Of a stretch of DNA of 64,000 bases, positions 33,831 through 43,272 are shown in pieces. The number at the start of each line of letters is the position of its first letter. Positions within the stretch are counted from its first letter, which is position 1. The stretch covers positions 124,001 through 188,000 of the forward strand of contig DBMR01000059.1 in assembly GCA_002298785.1 (NCBI GenBank), read 5' to 3'. The position numbers and the translations under genes were made by a program. This stretch comes from Verrucomicrobia subdivision 3 bacterium UBA693 (GTDB taxonomy: Bacteria; Verrucomicrobiota; Verrucomicrobiia; Limisphaerales; UBA8199). The notes beneath the pieces are model-generated. The model searched no databases and had not been told where the DNA came from. It worked only from the letters and a program-made list of their open reading frames with translations.

Positions 33831-35315
33831 TCAGGCCTGCTCCCGTCCGGCTTCCGCGACCTGGATATATTTCCGGAGCAAGATTAAACCTGTGGGCGCA
33901 ACGGTCGTGGTTAAGGCAATCACCAGCCAAAGCAATTGGGAATTGCGCGGCCCTTGTTCGGGACAAAACCAGGCGAGCAACCATCCCGAAGTGCCGGCCA
34001 CCAAAAGTTTCGCCCCGAAGAAGGGCAGGTAGGACATGGACATGTAGGAGGCCTCCTGCCCCTTGGGCGCTATGGAGGCCGCGTACTCGTACAAACGAGG
34101 GGAGTAGATGGATTCCCCAATTGAAAGCAGCGTCACAAAGCAGAAAATCATGACATAGTAAGGATGCACGGCGCCCTCGAGTCCAAGGTATCCATGACCC
34201 AACCAGTGTCCCGGAAGGCCGTCTGCCAGCGGCTTGAACCATGCCAGGGGTAACGTCATGATGAAGACCGAAGCGGCGGCCACGGCGCTGCCGATGGAGA
34301 CCATGCGATACGCGGAAATCCGCTGGCTGAACGCTCCCACCAAGGGCACCAGAAAGATGATCAGCATGGAGTTGATCGTCCAGAGCCTGCCGATGGGCGC
34401 TCCTGCTCCCAATTCCCGAATCCCGAACTTGGGATAGGTATAATACATCTGGATAAAGATCAGCCGTACAAACGCGGCAAGCGCCAGGAAAGCCAAAAAC
34501 CGGTAGAAGCCCGGTTGTGACCACAGGCCGCGAAAGATGCGAACGGTATCCCGGACCGCATCCCGACTCATGAACCAGAGCGCGCGCGGCAAGGTTTCTG
34601 CGGGGTATTTGGGTTGGTCTTTTGTAATCTTTACCCCTTCGTCAGTAGCTTCGACACCATCGCGCAGCCCAAAATAGAGCAGCGGCAATAGAATGAGTTC
34701 CACCGTTAAACTCACCAGGAACAGAGTCTGATACGTGGTGAGATGCGTGCCCAAAACCGGCACGGTAAAACTTCCATGCGGTTCCCCGATCGTGCGGCGG
34801 ACATAATCAAAGATGAAGCCCGAGATAAAGAAACCAACATTCATGACCGCATAGAAGATCGCGAAAGCAATGGATCGCTGCGCGGTGGTCGAATAGCGTC
34901 GCACCGCGGCGACCAGGACGGGAGTGCCCAGCGCTTCACCTACGGCGAGCAGAAAGAGGCCGGCTGAAAGCACGAGCCATTTGGTGCTGGCGAAAGTCAT
35001 GACCGCTCGCGAGACCGCGCAGATCCAGACTCCCAGAAGAAAAGCTTTTCGCAAACCGATGGCGTCGGTGAGCGATCCTACCAGGACTGTGGACAGGGTC
35101 ATGAATGCCGACCAACCGAAGACCAGGTAACCCGCCTGGACGTCGTTGAAACCCAGGTCGTAGGAAAGCCAAAGCACGAGGGACGAGTTGGCGATGCTGT
35201 AGGCGAGAATGCCGATCAGCTTGACCGCGAAGGTTATCCAAAGCTCCCGGACCGCGCCGCAAAGCACGGTAAATCGACTCACCCAGCCCGGCCCGGAAGT
35301 TTCACTGGCAGCCAT
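33831..35315 (-). CDS. MFS transporter, possibly peptide-type
   Basis: A 494-residue carrier with about 12 predicted helices. A conserved loop motif of the superfamily is seen in VGSLTDAIGLRKAFLLG (a variant of GxLaDrxGrrk). A large central loop (residues about 215-260) is charged (DGVEATDEGVKITKD). The general build resembles oligopeptide carriers, but no defining motif of that branch is clear, so the substrate is unknown. It converges on the LD-carboxypeptidase gene and is divergent from the HtrA protease gene. A link to murein peptide handling is only a context guess. Confidence 0.75.
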   Translation of the reverse strand: MAASETSGPGWVSRFTVLCGAVRELWITFAVKLIGILAYSIANSSLVLWLSYDLGFNDVQAGYLVFGWSAFMTLSTVLVGSLTDAIGLRKAFLLGVWICAVSRAVMTFASTKWLVLSAGLFLLAVGEALGTPVLVAAVRRYSTTAQRSIAFAIFYAVMNVGFFISGFIFDYVRRTIGEPHGSFTVPVLGTHLTTYQTLFLVSLTVELILLPLLYFGLRDGVEATDEGVKITKDQPKYPAETLPRALWFMSRDAVRDTVRIFRGLWSQPGFYRFLAFLALAAFVRLIFIQMYYTYPKFGIRELGAGAPIGRLWTINSMLIIFLVPLVGAFSQRISAYRMVSIGSAVAAASVFIMTLPLAWFKPLADGLPGHWLGHGYLGLEGAVHPYYVMIFCFVTLLSIGESIYSPRLYEYAASIAPKGQEASYMSMSYLPFFGAKLLVAGTSGWLLAWFCPEQGPRNSQLLWLVIALTTTVAPTGLILLRKYIQVAEAGREQA

Positions 35316-35481
35316 TAGCCATCACTAAAGCCTATTGGCTCACTTACGTAAAGCCTGCGCACGGCTATTGCTTCCTTTCAAAACTGTAATCTTCCCGAAA
35401 GGTCCATGTCATCCCGCTGTGGTCTATTACTTCAGAACGATTCAACTGAAACGATCGAACAAACAATTTGGAAACTTGATT

Positions 35482-37002
35482 ATGAAACGATTCCTGTCAC
35501 ATACACGAAACCGACTCGCGCTCATCATGCTGGCCGGAATTATGGCCATCGCCGGCACCAGCATGGCGTTGCCGGACAAACCGCAATCAGCCAAACCAAA
35601 GGTCAAAGCCCCGGAGTTGGCGGTGGATAAGCGGCCCATCGACCGCGAGGATAACCGACGAAATAGTTACGCACCGGTGGTCAAGAAGGTTAGCCCCGGT
35701 GTGGTGAGGGTGTTCACCTCCGCTCGGGTGCAGCCCGCGTCCTTCCCCGGGGGGAATCCGGGAGCTGGCCAAATGGACGACTTCTTTCGCCGGTTCTTTG
35801 GCGACCCGAATGCCCGGCCAGGACAGCGTCCGTATGGCATGCCTCGCCAGCAGGGCGTGGGCTCGGGAGTCATTACCACGCGCGACGGTTACATTCTGAC
35901 CAACAATCACGTGGTGGACGGAGCCGAGGAAGTCAAGGTGGCGCTGCAGGACGGACGTGAATTCACCGCGAAAGTGATCGGAACCGATCCCAAGACGGAT
36001 ATCGCCGTGATCAAGGTGGACGCTAAAGACCTACCGGTAGTGACCATCGCGGACAGCGACACGGTGGAAGTTGGTGATGTGGTGTTGGCGGTCGGAAATC
36101 CGTTTGGCATCGGTCAGACCGTAACCACGGGCATCGTCAGCGCCACGGGGCGTGGCAATATGGGCCTTGATTACGAGGACTTCATTCAAACCGACGCGGC
36201 GATCAATCCGGGAAATTCGGGCGGCGCGTTAGTCGATTGTGACGGGCGCTTGATCGGGATTAATACGGCGATCTTGAGCCGTAGCGGAGGAAACCAAGGG
36301 ATCGGATTTGCCATTCCTTCGAACCTCGCGCGCCAAGTGATGCATGACTTGATCCAGGATGGCCACGTAACCCGTGGTTATCTGGGAGTGCTGATCCAGG
36401 ACATCACCCCGGCCCTGGCAAAGCAATTCGAGCTGAAGGGCACGGCGGGAGCCCTGGTTGGAGACGTGACCCCTGGCAGCCCGGCGGCAAAAGGCGGAAT
36501 CAAGTCCGGTGACGTGTTGCTGGAGTTCAACGGGCGCAAGGTGGCTGATAGCCGTCAACTTAAACTTGAAGTGGCGCGCACTCGCCCGGGCGAGACCGTG
36601 CCGGTCAAGCTGCTGCGCGAGGGCAAGCCCCGGACCCTGGAGCTAACTCTGAAAGCTCTTCCGGGCAGCGAAGAACTCGCCAAGAACAGCAACAACGCGG
36701 AAGACACCGGCACGCTTAATGGAGTAGCGGTGGACGATTTGGACAATGGCGCCCGCAGCCAAATGCATCTGCCATCCGCGCTCAAGGGGGCCGTGGTGAC
36801 GGACGTGCAGCCCGGGAGTGCCGCCGCTGAAGCCGGACTCCGTCCGGGCGATGTTATCCTGGAAATTAATCGCAAACCCGTGCGCAACGCGCAGGAGGCG
36901 GTGCAGATGACCGAAAAAGCCGACGACAAGACCACCCTGCTGCGAGTTTGGCGCGAAGGCAACAGCCGCTTCGTGGTGGTGGACGAAAGCAAAGCCGGCT
37001 GA
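35482..37002 (+). CDS. HtrA/Do-type serine protease with two PDZ domains
   Basis: A periplasmic quality-control protease of 506 residues. The start at ATG 35482 gives a signal peptide (MKRFLSHTRNRLALIMLAG...), so the 49 upstream codons in the open frame are not needed. The catalytic triad is His143 in LTNNHVVDG, Asp173 in PKTDIAVIK and Ser246 in NPGNSGGALV. Two PDZ domains follow: the first at about residues 300-395 (GYLGVLIQDITPALA), the second at about 415-500 (GAVVTDVQPGSAAAEAGLRP). The length fits DegP/DegQ. A terminator-like hairpin follows the gene at 37042. Confidence 0.95.
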   Translation: MKRFLSHTRNRLALIMLAGIMAIAGTSMALPDKPQSAKPKVKAPELAVDKRPIDREDNRRNSYAPVVKKVSPGVVRVFTSARVQPASFPGGNPGAGQMDDFFRRFFGDPNARPGQRPYGMPRQQGVGSGVITTRDGYILTNNHVVDGAEEVKVALQDGREFTAKVIGTDPKTDIAVIKVDAKDLPVVTIADSDTVEVGDVVLAVGNPFGIGQTVTTGIVSATGRGNMGLDYEDFIQTDAAINPGNSGGALVDCDGRLIGINTAILSRSGGNQGIGFAIPSNLARQVMHDLIQDGHVTRGYLGVLIQDITPALAKQFELKGTAGALVGDVTPGSPAAKGGIKSGDVLLEFNGRKVADSRQLKLEVARTRPGETVPVKLLREGKPRTLELTLKALPGSEELAKNSNNAEDTGTLNGVAVDDLDNGARSQMHLPSALKGAVVTDVQPGSAAAEAGLRPGDVILEINRKPVRNAQEAVQMTEKADDKTTLLRVWREGNSRFVVVDESKAG

Positions 37003-37041
37003 AACCCGGGACCAAGAAATCTCCTAAATTGACCACTCAAA

Positions 37042-37077
37042 CCTCCCGTGCAGCCAAGGCGCGGGAGGCCTCATTTT
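37042..37077 (+). terminator. Intrinsic terminator after the HtrA gene
   Basis: A 10-bp stem, CCTCCCGTGC paired with GCGCGGGAGG including one G-U pair, encloses a 7-base loop. It is followed a few bases later by CATTTTAT. It lies 40 bp after the protease stop and 47 bp before the response regulator, so the two-component genes probably have their own promoter. Confidence 0.7.
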
Positions 37078-37123
37078 ATCCACCCATAATCCGCTATTCA
37101 CCCCGTTGAGATTTGCCTAACCT

Positions 37124-37798
37124 ATGAACATGCGGATCCTGGTGGTGGAAGACGACAAGAAGATCGCATCGTTCGTGATCAACGGGCTTAAGCAGAGCGG
37201 CTATGCGGTCGACCACGCGCTCGATGGTGAAGATGGCTACGCGCGGGCTCAGACGATCGGCTATGACGCGTTGGTCGTGGATATCATGCTGCCAAAGCTG
37301 GATGGCCTGAGTTTGGTGCGCCAATTGCGCGCCTCCGGAGGGCGGGCGCCAGTGCTGATATTAAGCGCCAAGGCATCCGTGGAGGATCGCGTGAAAGGCT
37401 TGCAGAGCGGGGGAGACGATTATCTCACCAAGCCTTTCGCTTTTTCGGAATTATTGGCCCGGATTCAGGCTTTGATTCGCCGTGCCACGCAGACGCCGGA
37501 ACCGACGCGTCTGAACGTCGGCGACTTGACCCTCGATCTCGTCACCAGGGAGGTCCGCCGTGGTGCGGAATTGATCGAACTACAGCCACGAGAATTCGGG
37601 TTGCTGGAATACCTGATGCGTCATGCCAATCGGCCGGTCACCAAGACCATGATCCTGGAACACATTTTTGATTACAGCTTTGATCCGCAAACGAACGTGA
37701 TTGACGTGTTGGTGCACCGACTGCGGGGGAAAGTGGACAAGGATCATCAATTGATTCATACCATTCGAGGGGTGGGCTATGTACTCCGACCCGCTTAA
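37124..37798 (+). CDS. OmpR-family response regulator
   Basis: A 224-residue two-component regulator. The receiver domain has the acidic pair in VVEDDKKI, the phospho-acceptor Asp53 in VVDIMLPKLDG, and the conserved Lys in LILSAKAS. The C-terminal winged helix (LQPREFGLLEYLMRHANRPV and VHRLRGKVD) binds DNA. Its 3' end overlaps the start of the kinase gene by 20 bp, which couples their expression. It most resembles CusR/CopR-type regulators, but the signal is not known. Confidence 0.93.
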   Translation: MNMRILVVEDDKKIASFVINGLKQSGYAVDHALDGEDGYARAQTIGYDALVVDIMLPKLDGLSLVRQLRASGGRAPVLILSAKASVEDRVKGLQSGGDDYLTKPFAFSELLARIQALIRRATQTPEPTRLNVGDLTLDLVTREVRRGAELIELQPREFGLLEYLMRHANRPVTKTMILEHIFDYSFDPQTNVIDVLVHRLRGKVDKDHQLIHTIRGVGYVLRPA

Positions 37799-39227
37799 AC
37801 ATTTGTCTCGCAATATCGGCGTCAGGCTGAGCCTGTGGTATGCAGGCGTGTTCACGGTATCCTCCGTTGGCTTGCTGGCGCTGGCTTACTACCTGCTGGT
37901 GGGAGCGATCGGGCGCAAGGATCAGGAAGTGCTTGAGGCGCGGCTCAAAGAGGCGTCGGTGATTTACCAATCCAGTGGCACGCCCGGGTTGCGCCGCTGG
38001 GTGGAGAGCCAGCAGGATGCCGCCCAACGCCGGCTCTTCGTTCGGGTCGTGAACGTCTTCAGCATGGTCACCTTCCTGAGCGCTCCCGAGGATTGGATCA
38101 CTTTCCGTGACGTGCCGGTCTGGGAAAACTACCGCCAGCAGGTTGGCTTGATACGCATTCCACAAAACGAGGAGCGTGATTTCACTCTCTCATCCGTAGT
38201 GCAGGCGGATCGCTCGGTGCTTCAAGTTGGGCGGATCACCGATAGCCGCCACGCCTTGCTGAACCCGGTGCGGCGCAGCTTTCTCATCTCCGGCACGGTT
38301 ACGCTGGTGCTGGGATTTCTGGCGGGCGCATTCATTGCCCACCGGGCCATGCTCCCCATCCGCCAAATCCTGGCGACGGTAAAATCCATTCTGCGTACCG
38401 GGCAGTTGGATGCCCGGGTTCCGCAGCGGTCGTCGAATGATGAACTAGATGAGTTGGTGCGGTTGTTCAACAATTTGCTCGATCAGAACCAGGGCCTGAT
38501 TCGTGCCATGCGCGAGTCGCTGGATAATGTCGCGCATGACTTGCGCACACCTTTGGCCAGGCTGCGGGGCACAGCCGAGCACGCCCTCCAAACCGAGCAT
38601 GAACCGCAAGTGGCCCGGGAAGCGCTCGCGGATTGCCTGGAGGAATCCGAGCGGGTGCTCAATATGCTCAACACGCTCATGGACATCACTGAAGCCGAGA
38701 CCGGCATGATGCGGTTGCAGCGTCACCCCACTGATTTGGGAAAATTAACAGCCGAGGTCGTCGAACTTTACCAATATGTAGCTGAAGAAAAGCACATCGA
38801 ACTGAAAGCCGAACTGCCGGCGCATTGCGAAGCCTCGGTGGACCCCACCCGCATGCGGCAGGTGTTCGCCAATCTTCTGGATAACGCCATAAAGTACACG
38901 CCTGATGGTGGTCGGGTCGTCGTGTCCCTGAAGTTGGAACATGGCTTCGCCATTGTCTTGTTCGAGGATAACGGCATGGGCATCCCGGAGCAGGAGCAAG
39001 ACAAAATCTGGAGTCGGTTGTATCGGGGGGACAAGAGTCGGTCACAGCGTGGCCTGGGGTTGGGCTTGAGCCTGGTTAAGGCGGTGGTGCAAGCGCATGG
39101 CGGATCGGTGAGCGTTTCGAGCAGACCGGATCAGGGATCAGTGTTTAAAGTGATTTTGCCCCAAGCCGTGGGTGCTAATACCGAGTCCGAGAATCCACCA
39201 CCCCGGCTGACCGCCCTGGCTGGTTGA
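37779..39227 (+). CDS. HAMP-domain sensor histidine kinase
   Basis: A membrane sensor kinase of 482 residues. It has an N-terminal helix (about 18-38), a periplasmic sensor segment to about residue 168, a second helix and a HAMP linker. Next is a HisKA dimerisation domain with phospho-acceptor His253 in VAHDLRTPLARLRG. The ATPase domain shows the N box (NLLDNAIKYTPDGG), G1 (FEDNGMGIPE) and G2 (GLGLGLSLVKAVVQAHGG). It overlaps its regulator gene by 20 bp. The length and layout fit the heavy-metal sensor kinase group (CusS-like), though no metal ligands can be assigned. Confidence 0.92.
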   Translation: MYSDPLKHLSRNIGVRLSLWYAGVFTVSSVGLLALAYYLLVGAIGRKDQEVLEARLKEASVIYQSSGTPGLRRWVESQQDAAQRRLFVRVVNVFSMVTFLSAPEDWITFRDVPVWENYRQQVGLIRIPQNEERDFTLSSVVQADRSVLQVGRITDSRHALLNPVRRSFLISGTVTLVLGFLAGAFIAHRAMLPIRQILATVKSILRTGQLDARVPQRSSNDELDELVRLFNNLLDQNQGLIRAMRESLDNVAHDLRTPLARLRGTAEHALQTEHEPQVAREALADCLEESERVLNMLNTLMDITEAETGMMRLQRHPTDLGKLTAEVVELYQYVAEEKHIELKAELPAHCEASVDPTRMRQVFANLLDNAIKYTPDGGRVVVSLKLEHGFAIVLFEDNGMGIPEQEQDKIWSRLYRGDKSRSQRGLGLGLSLVKAVVQAHGGSVSVSSRPDQGSVFKVILPQAVGANTESENPPPRLTALAG

Positions 39228-39258
39228 ACCGGGCGGAATGGCAGTGAATTCCGTAGAG

Positions 39259-40728
39259 TTAGGCTGGGGCGGCCTCGGCCTTCATATTGGCTGCTCTTTC
39301 GCGGAGCAAGGTCCATGCAGCACGCACATGCTCCAGTTCAGTGTGTGTTTGCCCGACACACAGCCGCAATGTATGACGCCCCCTCAATTGAGTGTGCGTG
39401 AGATAAACGCGTCCCGAAGCGTTCACCCGCCGTAGTAGCTCTTCGCTGAATTCATTGCCCTGACGCGGGGCAAAACAAACCAGGTTGAGCGGTGCCGGAG
39501 CCAACAACTCGAAATCGCCGGACTCGCGGACCCAACGGGCAAATTCCTGCGCCAGGCTGACATGATGCCGGATATGGTGCCGCAGTCCAGCCACCCCGTA
39601 GTGCCGGATCACAAACCAAAGTTTTAATGCCCGGAACCGCCGGCCCAGCGGTACCTGCCAGTCACGGTAATCAATGACTGCTCCCGACTCCGTGGCCTTG
39701 TTGCGCAGATACTCCGGCAAGATGCTCAAAGATCGAATTAAGGCCGCACGATCCGCCACGTAAAAGCAGTCACAATCAAAATTGGTGAACATCCATTTGT
39801 GCGGATTGAACGCGTAGGAATCGACCAGTTCCAATCCCGCTTGAAAAACCCGGAATTCCGGGCAAATCCCCGCTGTGCCAGCCATGGCGGCATCCACATG
39901 CAGCCACAGGCCCTCCCGCCGGCAAATCTCAGCGATGGCGGGCAGGGGATCCATAGCGTTGGAGGAGGTAGTGCCGATGGTGGCGCTGACAAAGAATGGC
40001 TTCCGGCCGGCTTGCCGGTCCTCGGTAATCGCTTTCGACAGGAGATCCGGCTCCATGGCGTATTTCTGGTCCACCTCTATTTTACGCAGATTAGCGCGGC
40101 CGACTCCGGCGATTTTGACCGCCTTTTCGATCGAAGAATGAGCCTGCGTGGAGGTATAGGCCGTAAGATCTCCATGGCAGCCGGTTTCATTGGTGTTTAG
40201 TCCACTGGCCCGTTCTCGTGCGGCCAGCAACGCGCATAATACGGCGCTGGAAGCTGAGTCCTGAATCACCCCACCCCCGGTTCCAGAAGATTTGAATCGA
40301 TCGGGCAGGCCCGCCATCTCGGCCATCCAGTCCAGGACGTGGGTTTCCAATTCCGTGCAGGCCGGGCTCGTGGCCCACAGCATGCCTTGGGCTCCCAATC
40401 CGGCGGAGACGAGCTCGCCTAGTATCGACGGCCCGGAAGTGTTGGCCGGAAAGAAACCGAAAAAGTTCGGCGATTGCCAGTGAGTTATTCCGGGCAAAAT
40501 GATGCGGTTCAGGTCCTCCACCACCGCGGAAAAATCTTCGCCGGTTTCGGGCGGTGATGCGGGCAGTTGCGCTCGAATTTCCCCTGGCTGAACCTGGGAA
40601 AAGACCGGCAAATCCGATACCCGTGACTGATAATCCGCAATCCAATCCACCAGGGCGTAACCCCACTGGCGAAACTGCTCGGGGGTCTGGTGAAAAGTGT
40701 TCATGGAAGGGCTCAACCCGGTGGACAT
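39259..40728 (-). CDS. Pyridoxal-phosphate-dependent aromatic amino acid decarboxylase-like protein
   Basis: A 489-residue group II decarboxylase. The PLP-binding Lys is Lys311 in FNPHKWMFTNFDCDC. Other family marks are HVDAAMAGTAGICPE near residue 275 and SSAVLCALLAARERA near residue 160. The length fits aromatic-L-amino-acid, tyrosine or tryptophan decarboxylases. The substrate cannot be read from the sequence. A second in-frame ATG lies at 40704. It converges on the kinase gene (31 bp) and precedes the DUF5069 gene region, with no visible pathway partner. Confidence 0.87.
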   Translation of the reverse strand: MSTGLSPSMNTFHQTPEQFRQWGYALVDWIADYQSRVSDLPVFSQVQPGEIRAQLPASPPETGEDFSAVVEDLNRIILPGITHWQSPNFFGFFPANTSGPSILGELVSAGLGAQGMLWATSPACTELETHVLDWMAEMAGLPDRFKSSGTGGGVIQDSASSAVLCALLAARERASGLNTNETGCHGDLTAYTSTQAHSSIEKAVKIAGVGRANLRKIEVDQKYAMEPDLLSKAITEDRQAGRKPFFVSATIGTTSSNAMDPLPAIAEICRREGLWLHVDAAMAGTAGICPEFRVFQAGLELVDSYAFNPHKWMFTNFDCDCFYVADRAALIRSLSILPEYLRNKATESGAVIDYRDWQVPLGRRFRALKLWFVIRHYGVAGLRHHIRHHVSLAQEFARWVRESGDFELLAPAPLNLVCFAPRQGNEFSEELLRRVNASGRVYLTHTQLRGRHTLRLCVGQTHTELEHVRAAWTLLRERAANMKAEAAPA

Positions 40729-40751
40729 AGTGTGGATGGGAAGATCCTTAC

Positions 40752-41186
40752 CTAGAGGCGTTTTTCGTCCGCATCGATGTAGTCAACGAACGTCTTGATG
40801 TCGTCACGATGCCCCAAGCCAGACTGCTCTTTGCGCATCTTCAAGCGTGCCTGCATTTCCGGGTTATCCGCCGGAGGGGAATTGAACACCCGCTCGCGGT
40901 GCGCCGCTTTCACACTATCCGGTTGCTTAACGTGCGTGCGCACCCAGTCGCACACCTGCCCATCCGTGGTCGAATTGCGCACGACTTCGATAAACTCCGC
41001 GGCGGAGACTCCCGCTTTCTCCAACCAGAGCCCGTCAAAGCCTTTGCAGAAGTTCTCGGTGTAATCCGAGTGCAATTTGCCGGCCAGATGCAGCCGGATC
41101 TTGTCGACAAACCGCGGCAGGTAAACCCAACCGCACATCGTCTCCCGCGGACTGCGAGGATAAATAACATTACTCACGCGCGGCAT
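40752..41186 (-). CDS. DUF5069 family protein
   Basis: A 144-residue cytoplasmic protein matching DUF5069. The N-terminal signature is YPRSPRETMCGWVYLPRFVD. A central segment (FCKGFDGLWLEKAGV) and a charged C-terminus (DIKTFVDYIDADEKRL) follow. There is no signal peptide or membrane segment. The function of the family is unknown. It lies upstream of the decarboxylase on the same strand with a 23-bp gap, so the two may form one transcript. Confidence 0.82.
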   Translation of the reverse strand: MPRVSNVIYPRSPRETMCGWVYLPRFVDKIRLHLAGKLHSDYTENFCKGFDGLWLEKAGVSAAEFIEVVRNSTTDGQVCDWVRTHVKQPDSVKAAHRERVFNSPPADNPEMQARLKMRKEQSGLGHRDDIKTFVDYIDADEKRL

Positions 41187-41504
41187 CTTACCCCGCTGCT
41201 GGAGATTGCCAAGAATGAACCGGCGCTTGACCGCAGCCAGTTTGGTCCCGCCCGCATCCCGGTCTCGGTACGAGCGTCTCGGATAAGTAATTGATGGTCA
41301 AGCAACCATGTATCCCAATGATTATTGGGGACTTGTTGTGGTGAAAAAGTTTGAACATTTCTGTCTCAACGCTTTCCAATCCTGTCGAAAACAGTGGCTG
41401 AAAATCGGGCCAATATCGGCGGATACCTGGCAGAATTGAATTTACAAAAGAATTAGTTGTGGGTATCTGATCGCTTCCCGTAGGTCTGGGAATCAAGCTT
41501 TTAT
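41187..41504. other. Intergenic region between DUF5069 and the ABC operon
   Basis: This 318-bp stretch separates divergent genes. It is more AT-rich than its surroundings and contains a small hairpin, CCCAAT-GATT-ATTGGG, at 41314-41329. No convincing promoter pair, coding frame or RNA gene is visible. A 102-codon minus-strand frame here has no protein-like features. Confidence 0.55.
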
Positions 41505-42509
41505 ATGATTAACGTTCAAAATCTGGCCAAGTCCTTTGGGACGAAAAGAGCCGTCGATGGCGTGACGTTTACAGTGGAGCGCGGTGAAGTGCTGGGCTTT
41601 CTGGGCCCCAACGGCGCCGGCAAATCCACCACCATGCGAATGATCACCGGATTCATACCGCCAACCGGAGGCTGGGTGAAGGTGGGCGGCTTCGACATAG
41701 TGAGCGACCCGATTCCCGCCAAGCGGTTGATCGGCTACCTGCCGGAAAACGCCCCCGCTTACACGGACATGACTGTGCAGGGGTTTTTGAAGTTCGCGGC
41801 CGAGATTCGCGGATTGACCGGCCAGGCGCAGGCCAAGGCGGTGAGCCGCGTAGTGGACCTTTGCTTTCTTGAACCGGTACTGCATCAGAGTGTTGAGACG
41901 CTGTCCAAAGGATTCCGCCACCGCACCTGTTTCGCACAATCCATTATTCATGATCCAGACGTGCTGGTGCTGGACGAACCCACGGATGGCCTCGATCCCA
42001 ACCAAAAGCACGAGGTCCGGCAACTGATCCGCCGCATGGGTGAGAAAAAGGCGATCATTTTCTCGACTCACATTCTAGAAGAAGTCGATGCCGTTTGTTC
42101 CCGCACGATTATTATTGACCGCGGTCGCATCGTGGCCAACGGCACCCCAGCCGAGTTGCGACAGAAATCGGAATGGGCGGGGGCGGTGACGCTGCGCGTG
42201 AGCGGAGCCACCGGGACCGCAATCGCGCAGAAATTAGCCAGCCTGTCGACCGTCAAACGCTCCACAATTTTGAAAGAAGAAGCCGGCGGCGTAACCCTGC
42301 GAGTGTTCCCGAAATCCAACCAAAATGGAGCGCTCGCGCGGAGCATTGCCGAAGCCGCGCAGGGCTGGCAAATTGAGGAGTTGCACACCGAGGAAGGCCG
42401 TTTGGATGAAGTCTTCCGCAGTATCACCATGCCTGACACTATTACCAATACCGGCGCGGGCCAGAACTCACGACGCGCGGACACCGCTCAATCCGAGGAG
42501 AAACAATGA
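41505..42509 (+). CDS. ABC transporter ATP-binding protein, GldA-like
   Basis: The 334-residue ATPase of an ABC-2 type exporter. Walker A is GPNGAGKST near residue 36, the signature loop is LSKGFRHR (a variant typical of GldA-like subunits), and Walker B is VLVLDEPTDGLDP. The C-terminal extension from about residue 225 is charged and Gln/Glu-rich. The next gene overlaps its end by 4 bp (ATGA). It is the first gene of a four-gene set with a permease, a GldG-like protein and a DUF4340 protein. Its role in moving surface material is inferred from the family. Confidence 0.92.
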   Translation: MINVQNLAKSFGTKRAVDGVTFTVERGEVLGFLGPNGAGKSTTMRMITGFIPPTGGWVKVGGFDIVSDPIPAKRLIGYLPENAPAYTDMTVQGFLKFAAEIRGLTGQAQAKAVSRVVDLCFLEPVLHQSVETLSKGFRHRTCFAQSIIHDPDVLVLDEPTDGLDPNQKHEVRQLIRRMGEKKAIIFSTHILEEVDAVCSRTIIIDRGRIVANGTPAELRQKSEWAGAVTLRVSGATGTAIAQKLASLSTVKRSTILKEEAGGVTLRVFPKSNQNGALARSIAEAAQGWQIEELHTEEGRLDEVFRSITMPDTITNTGAGQNSRRADTAQSEEKQ

Positions 42510-43252
42510 ACGCCTGGGCAAACATTAAGACGATCACCAAACGCGAACTCGGCGCCTATTTTTCGTCGCCACTCGCTTATGTATTCATTGTGATCTTCCT
42601 GCTGCTTTGCGGGTTCTTCACTTTCATGGTGGGCGGATTCTTCGAACGCGGGGAAGCCTCACTTGTGCGACCCTTCTTCGATTGGCATCCCTGGTTCTAT
42701 CTCTTCCTGGTACCGGCCGTAGGTATGCGGCTGTGGGCGGAGGAGCGCCGCGTAGGTACGCTGGAGCTGCTGTTGACCATGCCAATTACGTCGTGGCAGG
42801 CAATTGTGGGTAAGTTCTTGGCTTCCTGGTTGTTCCTGGCGCTTGCCCTAGTGCTCACTTTCCCGGTGGTACTGACGGTGAACTATTTGGGCAGCCCGGA
42901 TAACGGCGTCATTTTCACCGGTTACATCGGCAGTTGGCTCATGGCGGGAGCGTACCTGGCGATCAGTTGTATGACGTCCGCCATGACTCGCACCCAGGTG
43001 GTCAGCTTCATCTTGTCGCTGATCATCTGCCTGTTCCTGATCCTGTGCGGATTTCCGCCAGTCATCAACCTGGTCGAAACCTGGGCAGGCCCGCGCCTGG
43101 TGGAGTTGGTAACCTCGTTCAGCGTGATTACACATTTCGATGGCTTTCAGAAAGGCGTGCTGGACTCGAGGGACGTCATTTTCTTCCTTTCGATCATCGG
43201 CTTTTCTCTTTTCTGTAATTCCGTGATTATTCGCGGGCATCGCGCCGGCTAA
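42506..43252 (+). CDS. ABC-2 type permease, GldF-like
   Basis: The membrane subunit, 248 residues with six predicted helices. The N-terminal ITKRELGAYFSSPLAYVFI segment is characteristic of this permease family. It overlaps the ATPase gene by 4 bp and precedes the GldG-like gene by 20 bp. The length matches GldF. Cargo is unknown. Confidence 0.9.
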   Translation: MNAWANIKTITKRELGAYFSSPLAYVFIVIFLLLCGFFTFMVGGFFERGEASLVRPFFDWHPWFYLFLVPAVGMRLWAEERRVGTLELLLTMPITSWQAIVGKFLASWLFLALALVLTFPVVLTVNYLGSPDNGVIFTGYIGSWLMAGAYLAISCMTSAMTRTQVVSFILSLIICLFLILCGFPPVINLVETWAGPRLVELVTSFSVITHFDGFQKGVLDSRDVIFFLSIIGFSLFCNSVIIRGHRAG

Positions 43253-43272
43253 CCCCCAAACAGATTTTCTCG

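Noticed and set aside
41188..41496. A 102-codon minus-strand frame upstream of DUF5069
   Set aside because: The translation has no protein-like features and sits in the divergent promoter region.
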